A stretch of 20,903 bases of DNA from Bacteroidota bacterium (GTDB taxonomy: Bacteria; Bacteroidota; Bacteroidia; Bacteroidales; VadinHA17). Every line of letters begins with the position of its first letter. The first letter of the stretch is position 1. Below the pieces are notes generated by a model, which did not search any database, was not told the origin of the DNA, and worked only from the letters and a program-made list of their open reading frames with translations. This document shows positions 8,747 through 16,929 of this stretch, piece by piece. Location of the stretch: NCBI GenBank assembly GCA_030613125.1, contig JAUWMO010000013.1, positions 1 to 20,903 of the forward strand, given 5' to 3'. The position numbers and the translations under genes were made by a program.

Positions 8747-10105
8747 TTAGTGGAACAAATTTGAGACAAGGTTTTCTATCTTTTCTAGCGGTATAATTTT
8801 TATCTGATGATTTGTTTTTATTTTTCTTTTCAGATTGTATTTTGAAATATAAATCTTTTTGAACCCTAATTTTTCTGCTTCATGTATCCTTTGATCAATT
8901 CTGCTGACAGGACGAATTTCTCCTGAAAGACCAACTTCTGCCGAAAAGCATTTCTTTTTATCAATAGGAAAATCAAGATTAGAAGAAAGAATAGCACTAA
9001 TTACTCCCAGATCAATAGCTGGATCAATAACTTTAATCCCTCCTGCAATATTAAGAAATACATCTTTCGCTGCCAGTTTAAATCCGGCTCTTTTCTCAAG
9101 GACAGCAAGGAGCATGTTAAGCCGGCGCAAATCAAAACCTGTTGATGATCGTTGAGGAGTTCCATAAACTGCTGAACTGACAAGAGCTTGTGACTCAATT
9201 AGAAATGGACGGATACCATCAAGAGTGGCAGAAATTGCTACTCCACTAAGGCTATCATTGAAGTGGGATATTAAAAGTTCTGATGGATTAGAGATTTCAC
9301 GTAGTCCTTTATCACTCATTTCAAATATTCCAATTTCCGAAGTAGAACCGAAACGATTCTTGTTAGCTCGTAAAATCCTGTATAAATGGTTTCGGTCTCC
9401 TTCAAAATAAAGAACAGTATCAACAATATGCTCCAGAACTTTAGGCCCAGCCAGACTACCATCTTTCGTAATATGACCTATAAGAATGACGGGTATTGAA
9501 GTTTCTTTAGCAAATTTTAATAACCTGTTGGCGCATTCTCTAACCTGTGAAACACTTCCGGGGGAGGATTCTATCCTATCTGTATAAACAGTTTGGATTG
9601 AATCAATAATGACTATATCAGGTTTGATTTTTTTTGATTGGAGCAAAATGTTTTCAAGTTTTGTTTCACAAAGGATATAACACTGGTTATTTAAATATCC
9701 GATTCGATCAGCCCGGAACTTAATTTGTTGTTCACTTTCTTCCCCTGAAATATAAAGAGCAGTGGCATTATTCAAATTCAATGCAACCTGAAGTGCCATG
9801 GTTGACTTTCCGATACCTGGTTCTCCACCTAAAAGGATTAGCGATCCTGCCACTACTCCTCCTCCCAGCAATCTGTCAAATTCTTTAGTTGCAGTCAGGA
9901 TCCTGTTATTGCTAACTGAGCTAATCTCAGTTAGCAGTTTAGGGCTTTGATGTTTTGCTGTTGAATTACCAGAAAAAGGATCGGGTTTTTCTATAATTTC
10001 TTCAACATATGTATTCCATTCATGGCAAGAGGGGCAATGCCCAATCCATTTAGGTGAATCAACTCCACAATTTTGACATACGAAAATAGATTTTGTTTTA
10101 GCCAT
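8747..10105 (-). CDS. radA: DNA repair protein RadA (Sms)
   Basis: This 452-residue protein has the full RadA architecture: an N-terminal zinc finger (C10, C13, C24, C27), a RecA-like ATPase with Walker A GGEPGIGKST (93-102) and Walker B around IVIIDS, the diagnostic KNRFG motif (249-253), and a C-terminal Lon-protease-like domain containing SGEIRPVSR. RadA is a hexameric helicase that promotes branch migration during recombination and repair. An AGAGGA sequence lies seven bases before the ATG at 10105, a fairly good Shine-Dalgarno for this phylum, and supports the start. Upstream is the nucleotidyltransferase remnant and the LPG-synthase-like gene; downstream it converges on the PBP1A gene. 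Confidence 0.97.
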   Translation of the reverse strand: MAKTKSIFVCQNCGVDSPKWIGHCPSCHEWNTYVEEIIEKPDPFSGNSTAKHQSPKLLTEISSVSNNRILTATKEFDRLLGGGVVAGSLILLGGEPGIGKSTMALQVALNLNNATALYISGEESEQQIKFRADRIGYLNNQCYILCETKLENILLQSKKIKPDIVIIDSIQTVYTDRIESSPGSVSQVRECANRLLKFAKETSIPVILIGHITKDGSLAGPKVLEHIVDTVLYFEGDRNHLYRILRANKNRFGSTSEIGIFEMSDKGLREISNPSELLISHFNDSLSGVAISATLDGIRPFLIESQALVSSAVYGTPQRSSTGFDLRRLNMLLAVLEKRAGFKLAAKDVFLNIAGGIKVIDPAIDLGVISAILSSNLDFPIDKKKCFSAEVGLSGEIRPVSRIDQRIHEAEKLGFKKIYISKYNLKRKIKTNHQIKIIPLEKIENLVSNLFH

Positions 10106-10140
10106 TGAAAAATCCTCTCAAGCCCGTAATTATATAATGA

Positions 10141-10320
10141 TTATAAAAGTAAGGAAATTTCTGAGGCCAGGAAAAACATTTGCAAATCAGAATTTAATCC
10201 TGCAATCAATATATCACCAAGATCGGATGCATTTGACAAGAACTCAATATGTCCTCTGTGAATCAGATCAAAACAACTATCGGTAAAGACTAATTTATAT
10301 TCTCCGAAATATAAGTTTTT
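10141..10320 (-). pseudogene. Remnant of an RfaE2-like cytidylyltransferase-fold gene
   Basis: Between the LPG-synthase-like gene and radA, one minus-strand frame is open from 10320 to the stop at 10141-10143. From about 10290 it reads VFTDSCFDLIHRGHIEFLSN, then ASDLGDILIAGLNSD. This is the N-terminal half of the cytidylyltransferase fold, including the HxGH nucleotide-binding motif. It resembles RfaE2/HldE-C adenylyltransferases of ADP-heptose synthesis, where one sees VFTNGCFDLLHRGH and GLNSD. After GLNSD the similarity stops, and the frame ends within about 16 residues. There is no ATG, GTG or TTG start in the frame, and its 5' end overlaps the tail of the preceding gene. A full gene needs about 150 residues, so this is a broken copy. 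I saw no continuation in other frames. Confidence 0.75.
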
Positions 10321-11309
10321 TTAGTTTTTATAATAAACAGGAACATAGAAATAGCTCCAATAATGATCAACAAAAGAATTTGGGACTCATGTGAAATTGT
10401 TGCAAAAGCCAGACCCTTTTCTTTTGGGATTCCATAAATTGTCAATCCTAATGAAACGATCCAATGATAGGCTCCTATTCCTCCCTGGACCGGGGCGGCC
10501 ATTCCAAGAGAACCAATTACCAATAGAAAAAGTCCGTCAATTGGTTTCAATCCGGAAGTTTCAGGAAGAGAAAATACCAGAACCCAAGTCATTAAAAAAT
10601 ACATTGTCCATATAAATAAAGAGTGACCAAGAAAAGCCCAAAAGTTTCTCATAGTATAGACTGACTTTAATCCCTGAATTACACCCTTAATTATGTTTTT
10701 TAATTTATGGAAAAGTGTAATACGAGATAATTTTTTTCTGAATAACCAAAATATAGTGAGAATTCCTAACCCAATTAAAAATAACAACCAGGCCCAACCT
10801 GCGGAGGGAAAAAAGTTGGAGAGCTTAGCTGACAATGGATTAAACACATTTTTTATTAAAAATAGTCCGAAAAAATTAATTTTTGAGAAAAATATTATTA
10901 TGATCAAAATAACCAGGGTTATTAGATCAATAATACGTTCAACAATAACTGTTCCTACCAGTGAATCAAAAGGGATTTTATCTGATTTGTTTAATACTAC
11001 GCACCTGGTGATCTCTCCAAGTCGGGGCGCAGCAAGGTTTGCAAAATATCCTATCATAACAGCATAGAAGGAATTCAGGGTAGTGGGCTTATATCCCAGA
11101 GGTTCGATAAGGATATTCCATCTCATTGCCCTGCTAATATGACTAAAAATACTGAAGACTAAAGCAAGAAAAACCCATTTATACTGGGCATGTTTCAGGT
11201 CAGTCCAAAGGTCATTAAGGTTGATTCCTTTAAATGCAATATAAAGTAAAGTTAACCCGATCGACAGGAAAATTAGGAACTTCAGAACATTTAAGATTTT
11301 TTTACGCAA
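10290..11309 (-). CDS. LPG-synthase-type integral membrane protein (UPF0104 family)
   Basis: The 339-residue product is strongly hydrophobic, with about seven or eight predicted membrane helices. It has the signatures of the lysylphosphatidylglycerol synthase transmembrane region: SHISRAMRWNILIEPLG, AAPRLGEITRC and GTVIVERIIDL. The soluble aminoacyl-transfer domain of MprF proteins is absent, so lipid aminoacylation is not expected. Stand-alone members are thought to move or handle lipids or polyprenyl-linked substrates in the inner membrane. The gene begins only six bases after panD ends, which suggests cotranscription with panC-panD. Its stop (TAG at 10290-10292) lies inside the open frame of the cytidylyltransferase remnant. 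The exact function is unknown. Confidence 0.85.
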   Translation of the reverse strand: MRKKILNVLKFLIFLSIGLTLLYIAFKGINLNDLWTDLKHAQYKWVFLALVFSIFSHISRAMRWNILIEPLGYKPTTLNSFYAVMIGYFANLAAPRLGEITRCVVLNKSDKIPFDSLVGTVIVERIIDLITLVILIIIIFFSKINFFGLFLIKNVFNPLSAKLSNFFPSAGWAWLLFLIGLGILTIFWLFRKKLSRITLFHKLKNIIKGVIQGLKSVYTMRNFWAFLGHSLFIWTMYFLMTWVLVFSLPETSGLKPIDGLFLLVIGSLGMAAPVQGGIGAYHWIVSLGLTIYGIPKEKGLAFATISHESQILLLIIIGAISMFLFIIKTKKTYISENIN

Positions 11310-11315
11310 AGGAGA

Positions 11316-11669
11316 TTATTTGAGTAGTTTATTAGTAGCAGTATCAGGGAAGATAAGGTTTGGTTTGAATGATTTTGCTTCGTTCAGGTCCATCATAGCG
11401 TAGCTGATAATGATTATAACATCACCAACAGCAACTTTTCTTGCGGCGGCTCCATTCAGACAAATATCTCCGGAACTTCTTTCTCCACTAATAACATAGG
11501 TTTCCAGGCGCTCACCGTTATTAATGTTTACTACCTGTACTTTTTCATTTTCAATAATATTGGCTGAGTCCATTAAATCCTGATCAATGGTGATACTACC
11601 AACATATTGAAGATTAGCCTCGGTAACAGTAACCTTATGGATTTTAGATTTAACTACTTCTAATAACAT
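11316..11669 (-). CDS. panD: Aspartate 1-decarboxylase proenzyme
   Basis: This 117-residue protein makes beta-alanine from L-aspartate for pantothenate synthesis. It is made as an inactive chain that cleaves itself between G24 and S25 (sequence YVGSITID), turning the serine into the pyruvoyl cofactor. Conserved NGAAAR (77-82 region) and a GDVIIIISY stretch match the family, as does the length. It lies 58 bases downstream of panC on the same strand, so two of the pathway's steps are encoded together. No anomalies were seen. Confidence 0.97.
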   Translation of the reverse strand: MLLEVVKSKIHKVTVTEANLQYVGSITIDQDLMDSANIIENEKVQVVNINNGERLETYVISGERSSGDICLNGAAARKVAVGDVIIIISYAMMDLNEAKSFKPNLIFPDTATNKLLK

Positions 11670-11727
11670 AGCGGTGCAAATTTACAGATTCTGAGCAAAA
11701 GTTCAAAAAATTCAATTATTTGTATGG

Positions 11728-12591
11728 TTAAGTATATTGTTTATTTATAAGCCTGATATTATCAATTAACCTTACATTGCCTGCTTTTACAGCAATACAG
11801 GCGAATACATGTTTATTTTTTATCCATTTCTTTATTGGCAGCAGATTCTCTCCATTAACAATTTCGAAATATTCAACTGTAAGTATTGAGCTATTGTTAA
11901 TAAAACCAATGGTATTTTTTTTTAAAGTTTCAACTGGAATTTTGTCTGCCAGGTTAAATGCTTGGGAAAGAGCCTGATATACCTTAACTGCTTCTTTTCT
12001 CTCTTCTACACTTAGTAATTGATTCCGGGAACTCATAGCCAAACCGTCAGGTTCCCTGATTATAGGGCACCCAACAATTTGTACCCGCATATTTGTCATT
12101 TCTACTAATTTACGGATGATAACCAGTTGTTGAAGATCTTTTTCCCCAAAATACGCCAGGTCAGGTTTAATAATATTTAAAAATTTACTTACTATCTGTG
12201 CAACCCCATTAAAGTGACCCGGACGATGGCTTCCCTCCATTATTTTATCCAGATGACCAAAATCGAAAACAAGAAGATCCGGTTCCGGGTACATTTCTTT
12301 GTTATCAGGTATAAACACCATATCTTCTTTTCGTAAAAGAGACCTCAGTTCCATAAGATCCTTTTCAATATCATGCGGATACTTTTTAAAATCTTCTCTG
12401 TCATTGAATTGTGTAGGATTTACGAAGATAGTGACAACAACAACCTCAGATTCAATTATAGCCCTTTCAATAAGTGAGTAATGACCTGAGTGCAATGCTC
12501 CCATGGTGAGTACGAGTCCGATCTTAAGGTGTTTTTTCCTGATAGCTTCAAGCCGATTTTTCAGGGATTTTTTCTTATAGAATACTTTCAT
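11728..12591 (-). CDS. panC: Pantothenate synthetase (pantoate--beta-alanine ligase)
   Basis: PanC joins pantoate and beta-alanine with ATP in the cytosol. I place the start at the ATG at 12591 (MKVFYKKKS), giving 287 residues, the usual length. A longer frame from 12636 adds 15 residues that would overlap the promoter element at 12616-12623. Motifs: TMGALHSGHYSL with the ATP-binding HxGH (H34, H37), VNPTQFN, GVAQIVSKF, YFGEKDLQQ and the MSSRN loop. PanD, which makes its beta-alanine, follows 58 bases downstream. The gene is divergent from the glycogen-synthase-like gene, a gene order that is common in Bacteroidota. Confidence 0.96.
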   Translation of the reverse strand: MKVFYKKKSLKNRLEAIRKKHLKIGLVLTMGALHSGHYSLIERAIIESEVVVVTIFVNPTQFNDREDFKKYPHDIEKDLMELRSLLRKEDMVFIPDNKEMYPEPDLLVFDFGHLDKIMEGSHRPGHFNGVAQIVSKFLNIIKPDLAYFGEKDLQQLVIIRKLVEMTNMRVQIVGCPIIREPDGLAMSSRNQLLSVEERKEAVKVYQALSQAFNLADKIPVETLKKNTIGFINNSSILTVEYFEIVNGENLLPIKKWIKNKHVFACIAVKAGNVRLIDNIRLINKQYT

Positions 12592-12615
12592 ATTGAATAT
12601 TCTAATATGTATATG

Positions 12616-12623
12616 CAAATATA
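12616..12623 (-). promoter_or_regulatory. Candidate -7 promoter element for panC
   Basis: On the minus strand these bases read TATATTTG followed by C, an exact TAnnTTTG match 24 bases upstream of the panC ATG at 12591. A TTTG is found ten bases further upstream. This position supports the shorter panC start. Confidence 0.4.
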
Positions 12624-12733
12624 GGTTTAATAACAAAGGTGAAATGTAAAATGTGAATTTTTATTTAGGAGTAAAGGACTCTGTATAACTCTCTAAAAGA
12701 TAGAAAAATCTACTGTTTTTGAATAATTTTTAC

Positions 12734-12741
12734 TAATTTTG
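12734..12741 (+). promoter_or_regulatory. Candidate -7 promoter element for the glycogen-synthase-like operon
   Basis: TAATTTTG, followed by CC, matches TAnnTTTG and ends 31 bases before the ATG at 12773. A TTTG lies 12 bases upstream (12718-12721), closer than a normal -33 element. Together with the panC element it would make the 12592-12772 gap a divergent promoter region. Confidence 0.38.
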
Positions 12742-12772
12742 CCAAAATATTTTGAATTTAGGTCCTGGATCA

Positions 12773-13603
12773 ATGAAAAACTATAAAGTATTATTCGTTT
12801 CTCAGGAAATAACTCCTTATCTGCCAGAAAATGAGATGTCTATTGTAGGACGCCATCTTCCGCAGAGGATACAGGAACAAGGTTGTAAGATACGGACTTT
12901 TATGCCCAGATATGGAATTGTGAATGAAAGGAGGCATCAACTTCATGAAGTTATACGTTTGTCTGGGATGAATCTGATCATAGAGGACAATGACCATCCT
13001 CTAATAATTAAAGTTGCTTCAATTCAGACAGCAAGAATGCAAGTATATTTTATTGACAATGAGGATTATTTTCATCGTAAACACATGTTGAAAGATAAGA
13101 ATGGTAAAGATTTTACTGATAACGATGAGAGGGTGATTTTTTTTACCAGGGGTGTTCTTGAAACTGTAAAAAAATTGAGGTGGTCACCCGATATTGTTCA
13201 TTGTTTAGGCTGGTTCACTGGGCTTGTTCCACTTTACCTGAAGAAGGCCTATCATGATGACCCATTATTTATGAACTCTAAAGTTATTTATTCGGTGTAT
13301 AATGACAGTTTCTCAAATCCTTTTAATAAGAACTTTAAGAAGAAACTTAAAGTTGAAGGCATTACAGATGAAGATTTATCCGTTTTAAAATCAACAAACT
13401 TTGATGATTTTAACAAACTTGCCATTCATCATGCTGATGGAATTATTAGTGGAAGCAAGAACTTATCATCTGGAATTCAAAATTATATTAAGGAAACTAA
13501 ACTTCCGCATCTTGAATATCAGGAAGATAAAGATTATATTAAAACCTACTCAGAATTTTATGACCGAATAATAAATGGAGTTTCTTATGGTGCGAATCAA
13601 TAA
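12773..13603 (+). CDS. Glycogen/starch synthase-like protein, N-terminal GT-B domain only
   Basis: The 276-residue product begins MKNYKVLFVSQEITPYLPEN, like the start of bacterial glycogen synthase, and continues with the Glyco_transf_5 pattern: a Rossmann-like fold, LPQRIQEQG, DNDERVIFFTRGVLETVKK and SPDIVHCLGWFTGLVPLYLK. It ends after this first domain and has no C-terminal GT-B half, which in true synthases holds the nucleotide-sugar site. The KxGGL loop near the N-terminus, which contacts ADP-glucose, is replaced by ENEMSIVG. Chain elongation is therefore doubtful. I chose the ATG at 12773; an upstream in-frame TTG at 12752 is less likely. The stop overlaps the next gene by 17 bases. Annotated homologues are often called glycogen synthase; a regulatory or structural role is my inference. 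Confidence 0.83.
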   Translation: MKNYKVLFVSQEITPYLPENEMSIVGRHLPQRIQEQGCKIRTFMPRYGIVNERRHQLHEVIRLSGMNLIIEDNDHPLIIKVASIQTARMQVYFIDNEDYFHRKHMLKDKNGKDFTDNDERVIFFTRGVLETVKKLRWSPDIVHCLGWFTGLVPLYLKKAYHDDPLFMNSKVIYSVYNDSFSNPFNKNFKKKLKVEGITDEDLSVLKSTNFDDFNKLAIHHADGIISGSKNLSSGIQNYIKETKLPHLEYQEDKDYIKTYSEFYDRIINGVSYGANQ

Positions 13604-14861
13604 GCCTTTTCTTAGGCTCCTGTTATCAATATTCTTTCCTCTATTTTTTCTTTTTATTGTTGCTTGTGAAAAAGATCCAACCGATATAGATATTAACTTT
13701 AAGCCCGATTCTAAACTAAATATATATTTTTCAGATACTCTTCAGGTTAAAGCCTTTACGTATTCACAGGATTCAATCAGAGCTGATGAGACTATTTATA
13801 ATTTACTGGGAACGGTTCACGATCCGGTGTTTGGAACAGCCACTTCCTCTTTTCTTACCCAGATAAGATTATCAGATAAATTTTATCCGGGAGATAATGC
13901 TTCTGTGGATTCTCTTATTCTATTTTTTGAAACAAATGGATTATATGGTGATTCACTTGCTGGTATGAATATGGAAGTATATCAATCGCTTAAGACGATT
14001 TATCTTGATTCAATGTACTATTCAAATTTTAATTTATCAGATTCAATTGGTACTGTTCCACTTGGAGTACAAAACTATACACCTGTTGATTCAGTTATAA
14101 AAGTTTATTTGGATCCAAGTTTTGGTGATTGGTTGATATCTGATACTTCTGCACTGGTAAGCCAATCAGCGTTTCAGAATCATTTCAAAGGATTTTATGT
14201 TAGCTCTAAAGAATTGTTTGCCGGAAGTGGTGGAATTACAATAATTAACCTATTATCATTAGGGTCCAAACTGGCATTATATTATAGGAATTCTGAAACA
14301 GATTCTCTTTCGTATGATTTCGAGATCAATACATATGCCGCTAGGGTTAATCTCTTTGAGCATGATTTTAGTACAGCTGATGAGGCTACTAAAATACAAC
14401 ATCTAAACGACCATGTTGAAGACAGTGTTGTTTATGTACAAGGAATGGCTGGAGTTTATACAAAATTTGCACTTCCATATCTTAGTGTCTGGAAAGACTC
14501 AATGCCCCTTGCAGTTAATCATGCGGAATTTGTCATTAACATTTATGATGAGTTTTCTAATCAGGTTTTTCCATCTGCGGAAGGATTTGACCTGGTGATT
14601 AAGAATCAGGAAGGGAACTATGAAAGACTTATTGACAGTTATTTTGGTGATGAATATTTTGGTGGGCAACTTAATGATTCTATTGTTAAATTTACAGTAA
14701 CTACCCAAATTCAGGATTATCTCGAAGATAAAAAAGAACAGAATGAGTTTTATCTATTAGTAAAAAACCAGGAATATATACCTAACCGATCTGTTTTTAC
14801 CAGTCCTATCAATTCAAACAGACTTAAATTCCGGTTTACATACACTCGTATAAAGGAATAA
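13587..14861 (+). CDS. DUF4270-type secreted lipoprotein
   Basis: This 424-residue protein has a hydrophobic signal ending in a lipobox (FIVAC, Cys27 counted from the ATG at 13587), so it is probably lipid-anchored in the envelope. The mature part is rich in beta-strand sequence with repeated aspartate/serine patterns, such as NLLGTVHDPVFGTATSSFLTQIRL near the start and a C-terminal RLKFRFTYTRI. These features fit the Bacteroidota DUF4270 family, whose function is not known. An alternative ATG at 13575 adds MEFL. I prefer 13587 because the shorter signal is more typical. It overlaps the glycogen-synthase-like gene by 17 bases, implying translational coupling, and is followed 211 bases later by glmS. 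Confidence 0.8.
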   Translation: MVRINKPFLRLLLSIFFPLFFLFIVACEKDPTDIDINFKPDSKLNIYFSDTLQVKAFTYSQDSIRADETIYNLLGTVHDPVFGTATSSFLTQIRLSDKFYPGDNASVDSLILFFETNGLYGDSLAGMNMEVYQSLKTIYLDSMYYSNFNLSDSIGTVPLGVQNYTPVDSVIKVYLDPSFGDWLISDTSALVSQSAFQNHFKGFYVSSKELFAGSGGITIINLLSLGSKLALYYRNSETDSLSYDFEINTYAARVNLFEHDFSTADEATKIQHLNDHVEDSVVYVQGMAGVYTKFALPYLSVWKDSMPLAVNHAEFVINIYDEFSNQVFPSAEGFDLVIKNQEGNYERLIDSYFGDEYFGGQLNDSIVKFTVTTQIQDYLEDKKEQNEFYLLVKNQEYIPNRSVFTSPINSNRLKFRFTYTRIKE

Positions 14862-15072
14862 TCTTTTATAAAGCTTTTTATTATTTCAGAAATAATTGCC
14901 TTTTGCTATAAATATTTATCATACAGGAGTTTCCTTTACAGAAAGAGTGTTTTCCCCTACTGGCAATGTAGTTTCATCAAAAAATATTTAAATAAGAGCT
15001 TTCTTTTATCTTTAAAAAGTAAATTAGTGTAAAATTGAATACCTGATTATTACAAAAAAATTTTAATATTCT
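14862..15072. other. Intergenic region before glmS
   Basis: No gene is seen here. An AT-only inverted repeat (ATTATTT, CAG loop, AAATAAT) lies at 14880-14896, about 18 bases after the DUF4270 stop. It is too weak to call a terminator. TATCTTTA near 15008 is one base off a TAnnTTTG promoter element. I found no glmS ribozyme-like structure. Confidence 0.4.
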
Positions 15073-16908
15073 ATGTGTGGTATAGTTGGTTATATTGGTA
15101 AAAAGCCTGCCTATCCTATCCTGATAAATGGACTAAAAAGACTTGAATACCGTGGATACGACTCTGCTGGTTTATCCATTCTGAATAAAGGGATAAGAAT
15201 TTATAAATGTAGGGGGAAAGTCGAAGATTTGGAAAATTATATTGGCTCTCAACATGTTAAGGGAAGTATTGGAATAGGACATACCCGTTGGGCCACACAT
15301 GGAGAGCCTAATGATGTAAATGCCCACCCTCATAAATCAATGAATGGTCATTTTATCATAATTCATAATGGGATTATTGAAAACTACTCAAAACTAAAAA
15401 AAAAATTAACAGACCACGGTTATAATTTTAGTTCGGAAACCGATACCGAGGTATTAGCAAACCTCATTGAATATATATATTTACAAGGAAAAGTATCTGC
15501 TGAAATAGCTGTTCGTCTTGCACTCAGAAAAGTAATTGGTGCTTATGGCCTAGTCATTATTTGTACTGATGAACCTGATAAACTTATTGCTGCAAGAAAA
15601 GGTAGCCCATTAGTTATTGGTGTTGGTGACAAGGAGTATTTTATTGCATCAGATGCCACACCAATAATTGAACATACTAAAAAAGTTATTTATTTGAATG
15701 ATGATGATATAGCTGTATTAACCAGAGATGCACTACAGCTTAAAAGTTTAGACAGTAAAAATTTAATTCCGGTAATCCAAACCCTTGACCTTGATATTGG
15801 AGAAATTGACAAAGGGAATTTTGAACATTTTATGTTAAAAGAAATTTTTGAACAACCTAAATCAATACAGGATACTTTCAGGGGAAGAATTTCGAAAGAA
15901 AAACATACTATTTCACTTGGTGGTCTATTTGAGGTAATGCCAAGGTTAATTACTGCAAGAAGGATTATTATCATTGGTTGTGGAACTTCCTGGCATGCCG
16001 GACTTGTTGGTGAATACCTGATTGAAGAGTTTGCCAGGATACCTGTAGAGGTTGAGTATGCATCTGAATTTCGATATCGTAATCCGGTTATTGACAAAGA
16101 AGATATTATTATTGTTATCAGTCAGAGTGGTGAGACTGCTGATAGCCTGGCGGCAATTCAGAAAGCAAATGAGGCCGGTGCACTTGTTCTTGGAGTATGT
16201 AATGTTGTAGGATCAAGTATTCCAAGAGAAACCCGGGGGGGAGTTTACACACATGCCGGACCTGAAATAGGGGTGGCTTCAACCAAAGCTTTTACAGCCC
16301 AGGTTACCGTCCTTACTATGTTAGCTATGCTGCTTGGGAAGAAACGAAATTATCTGAGTGACGAATTTTATACCAGGTTTATTTCTGAACTTCAGGAAAT
16401 TCCGGAAAGAATTGAAGAAATACTTGCGAAAAATGATCAGTTTAAAGAAATTGCAGAGAAATATAAAAATGTTAATAATTTTATGTACCTGGGCAGGGGA
16501 TATTCCTTTCCGGTTGCATTAGAAGGTGCTTTGAAACTAAAAGAGATTTCATACATTCATGCAGAGGGGTATCCGGCAGCCGAGATGAAACATGGACCAA
16601 TTGCTTTGATCGATGAGAAAATGCCAGTGGTTGTAATTGCACCTAAAGACGATTCCTATGAAAAAATTGTAAGCAATATTCAGGAGGTTAAAGCAAGGGG
16701 AGGAATCGTCATTGCAGTAGTAAATAAAGGAGAAACAACTATTAGTGATATGGCTGATCATATAATTGAAGTTCCTTCAACCAATCTGGCATTAATGCCA
16801 CTTCTTTCTGTAATACCACTACAACTCCTCTCTTATCATATTGCTGTTATGAGGGGCTGTAACGTTGATCAACCACGAAATCTGGCAAAATCAGTTACCG
16901 TTGAATAA
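15073..16908 (+). CDS. glmS: Glutamine--fructose-6-phosphate aminotransferase (isomerizing)
   Basis: GlmS makes glucosamine-6-phosphate from fructose-6-phosphate and glutamine, the first step to UDP-GlcNAc for peptidoglycan and LPS. The 611-residue protein starts MCGIVGYIG, whose Cys2 becomes the N-terminal nucleophile of the glutaminase domain after Met removal; RWATHGEPN, NGIIENY and ETDTEV are conserved there. Two SIS sugar-isomerase domains follow, with GCGTSWHAG (302 onward), SQSGETADS (350 onward) and ASTKAFTAQ. The end PRNLAKSVTVE is the canonical C-terminus. It is complete and of normal length. The DUF4954 gene starts 21 bases downstream, so the two are likely cotranscribed. Confidence 0.98.
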   Translation: MCGIVGYIGKKPAYPILINGLKRLEYRGYDSAGLSILNKGIRIYKCRGKVEDLENYIGSQHVKGSIGIGHTRWATHGEPNDVNAHPHKSMNGHFIIIHNGIIENYSKLKKKLTDHGYNFSSETDTEVLANLIEYIYLQGKVSAEIAVRLALRKVIGAYGLVIICTDEPDKLIAARKGSPLVIGVGDKEYFIASDATPIIEHTKKVIYLNDDDIAVLTRDALQLKSLDSKNLIPVIQTLDLDIGEIDKGNFEHFMLKEIFEQPKSIQDTFRGRISKEKHTISLGGLFEVMPRLITARRIIIIGCGTSWHAGLVGEYLIEEFARIPVEVEYASEFRYRNPVIDKEDIIIVISQSGETADSLAAIQKANEAGALVLGVCNVVGSSIPRETRGGVYTHAGPEIGVASTKAFTAQVTVLTMLAMLLGKKRNYLSDEFYTRFISELQEIPERIEEILAKNDQFKEIAEKYKNVNNFMYLGRGYSFPVALEGALKLKEISYIHAEGYPAAEMKHGPIALIDEKMPVVVIAPKDDSYEKIVSNIQEVKARGGIVIAVVNKGETTISDMADHIIEVPSTNLALMPLLSVIPLQLLSYHIAVMRGCNVDQPRNLAKSVTVE

Positions 16909-16929
16909 GTGAAATGTTAAAAAAGAGAA

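Noticed and set aside
12592..12636. Longer panC start adding 15 residues
   Set aside because: The extra residues do not look like PanC, and they overlap the TATATTTG promoter element. MKVFYKKKS at 12591 matches the family start.
14880..14896. Inverted repeat after the DUF4270 gene as a terminator
   Set aside because: The stem is only seven A-T pairs with a three-base loop and no following T-run, so it is probably too weak.
14862..15072. Possible glmS ribozyme upstream of glmS
   Set aside because: The region is AT-rich, with no visible pseudoknot-like conserved core. This element is known mainly from Firmicutes.
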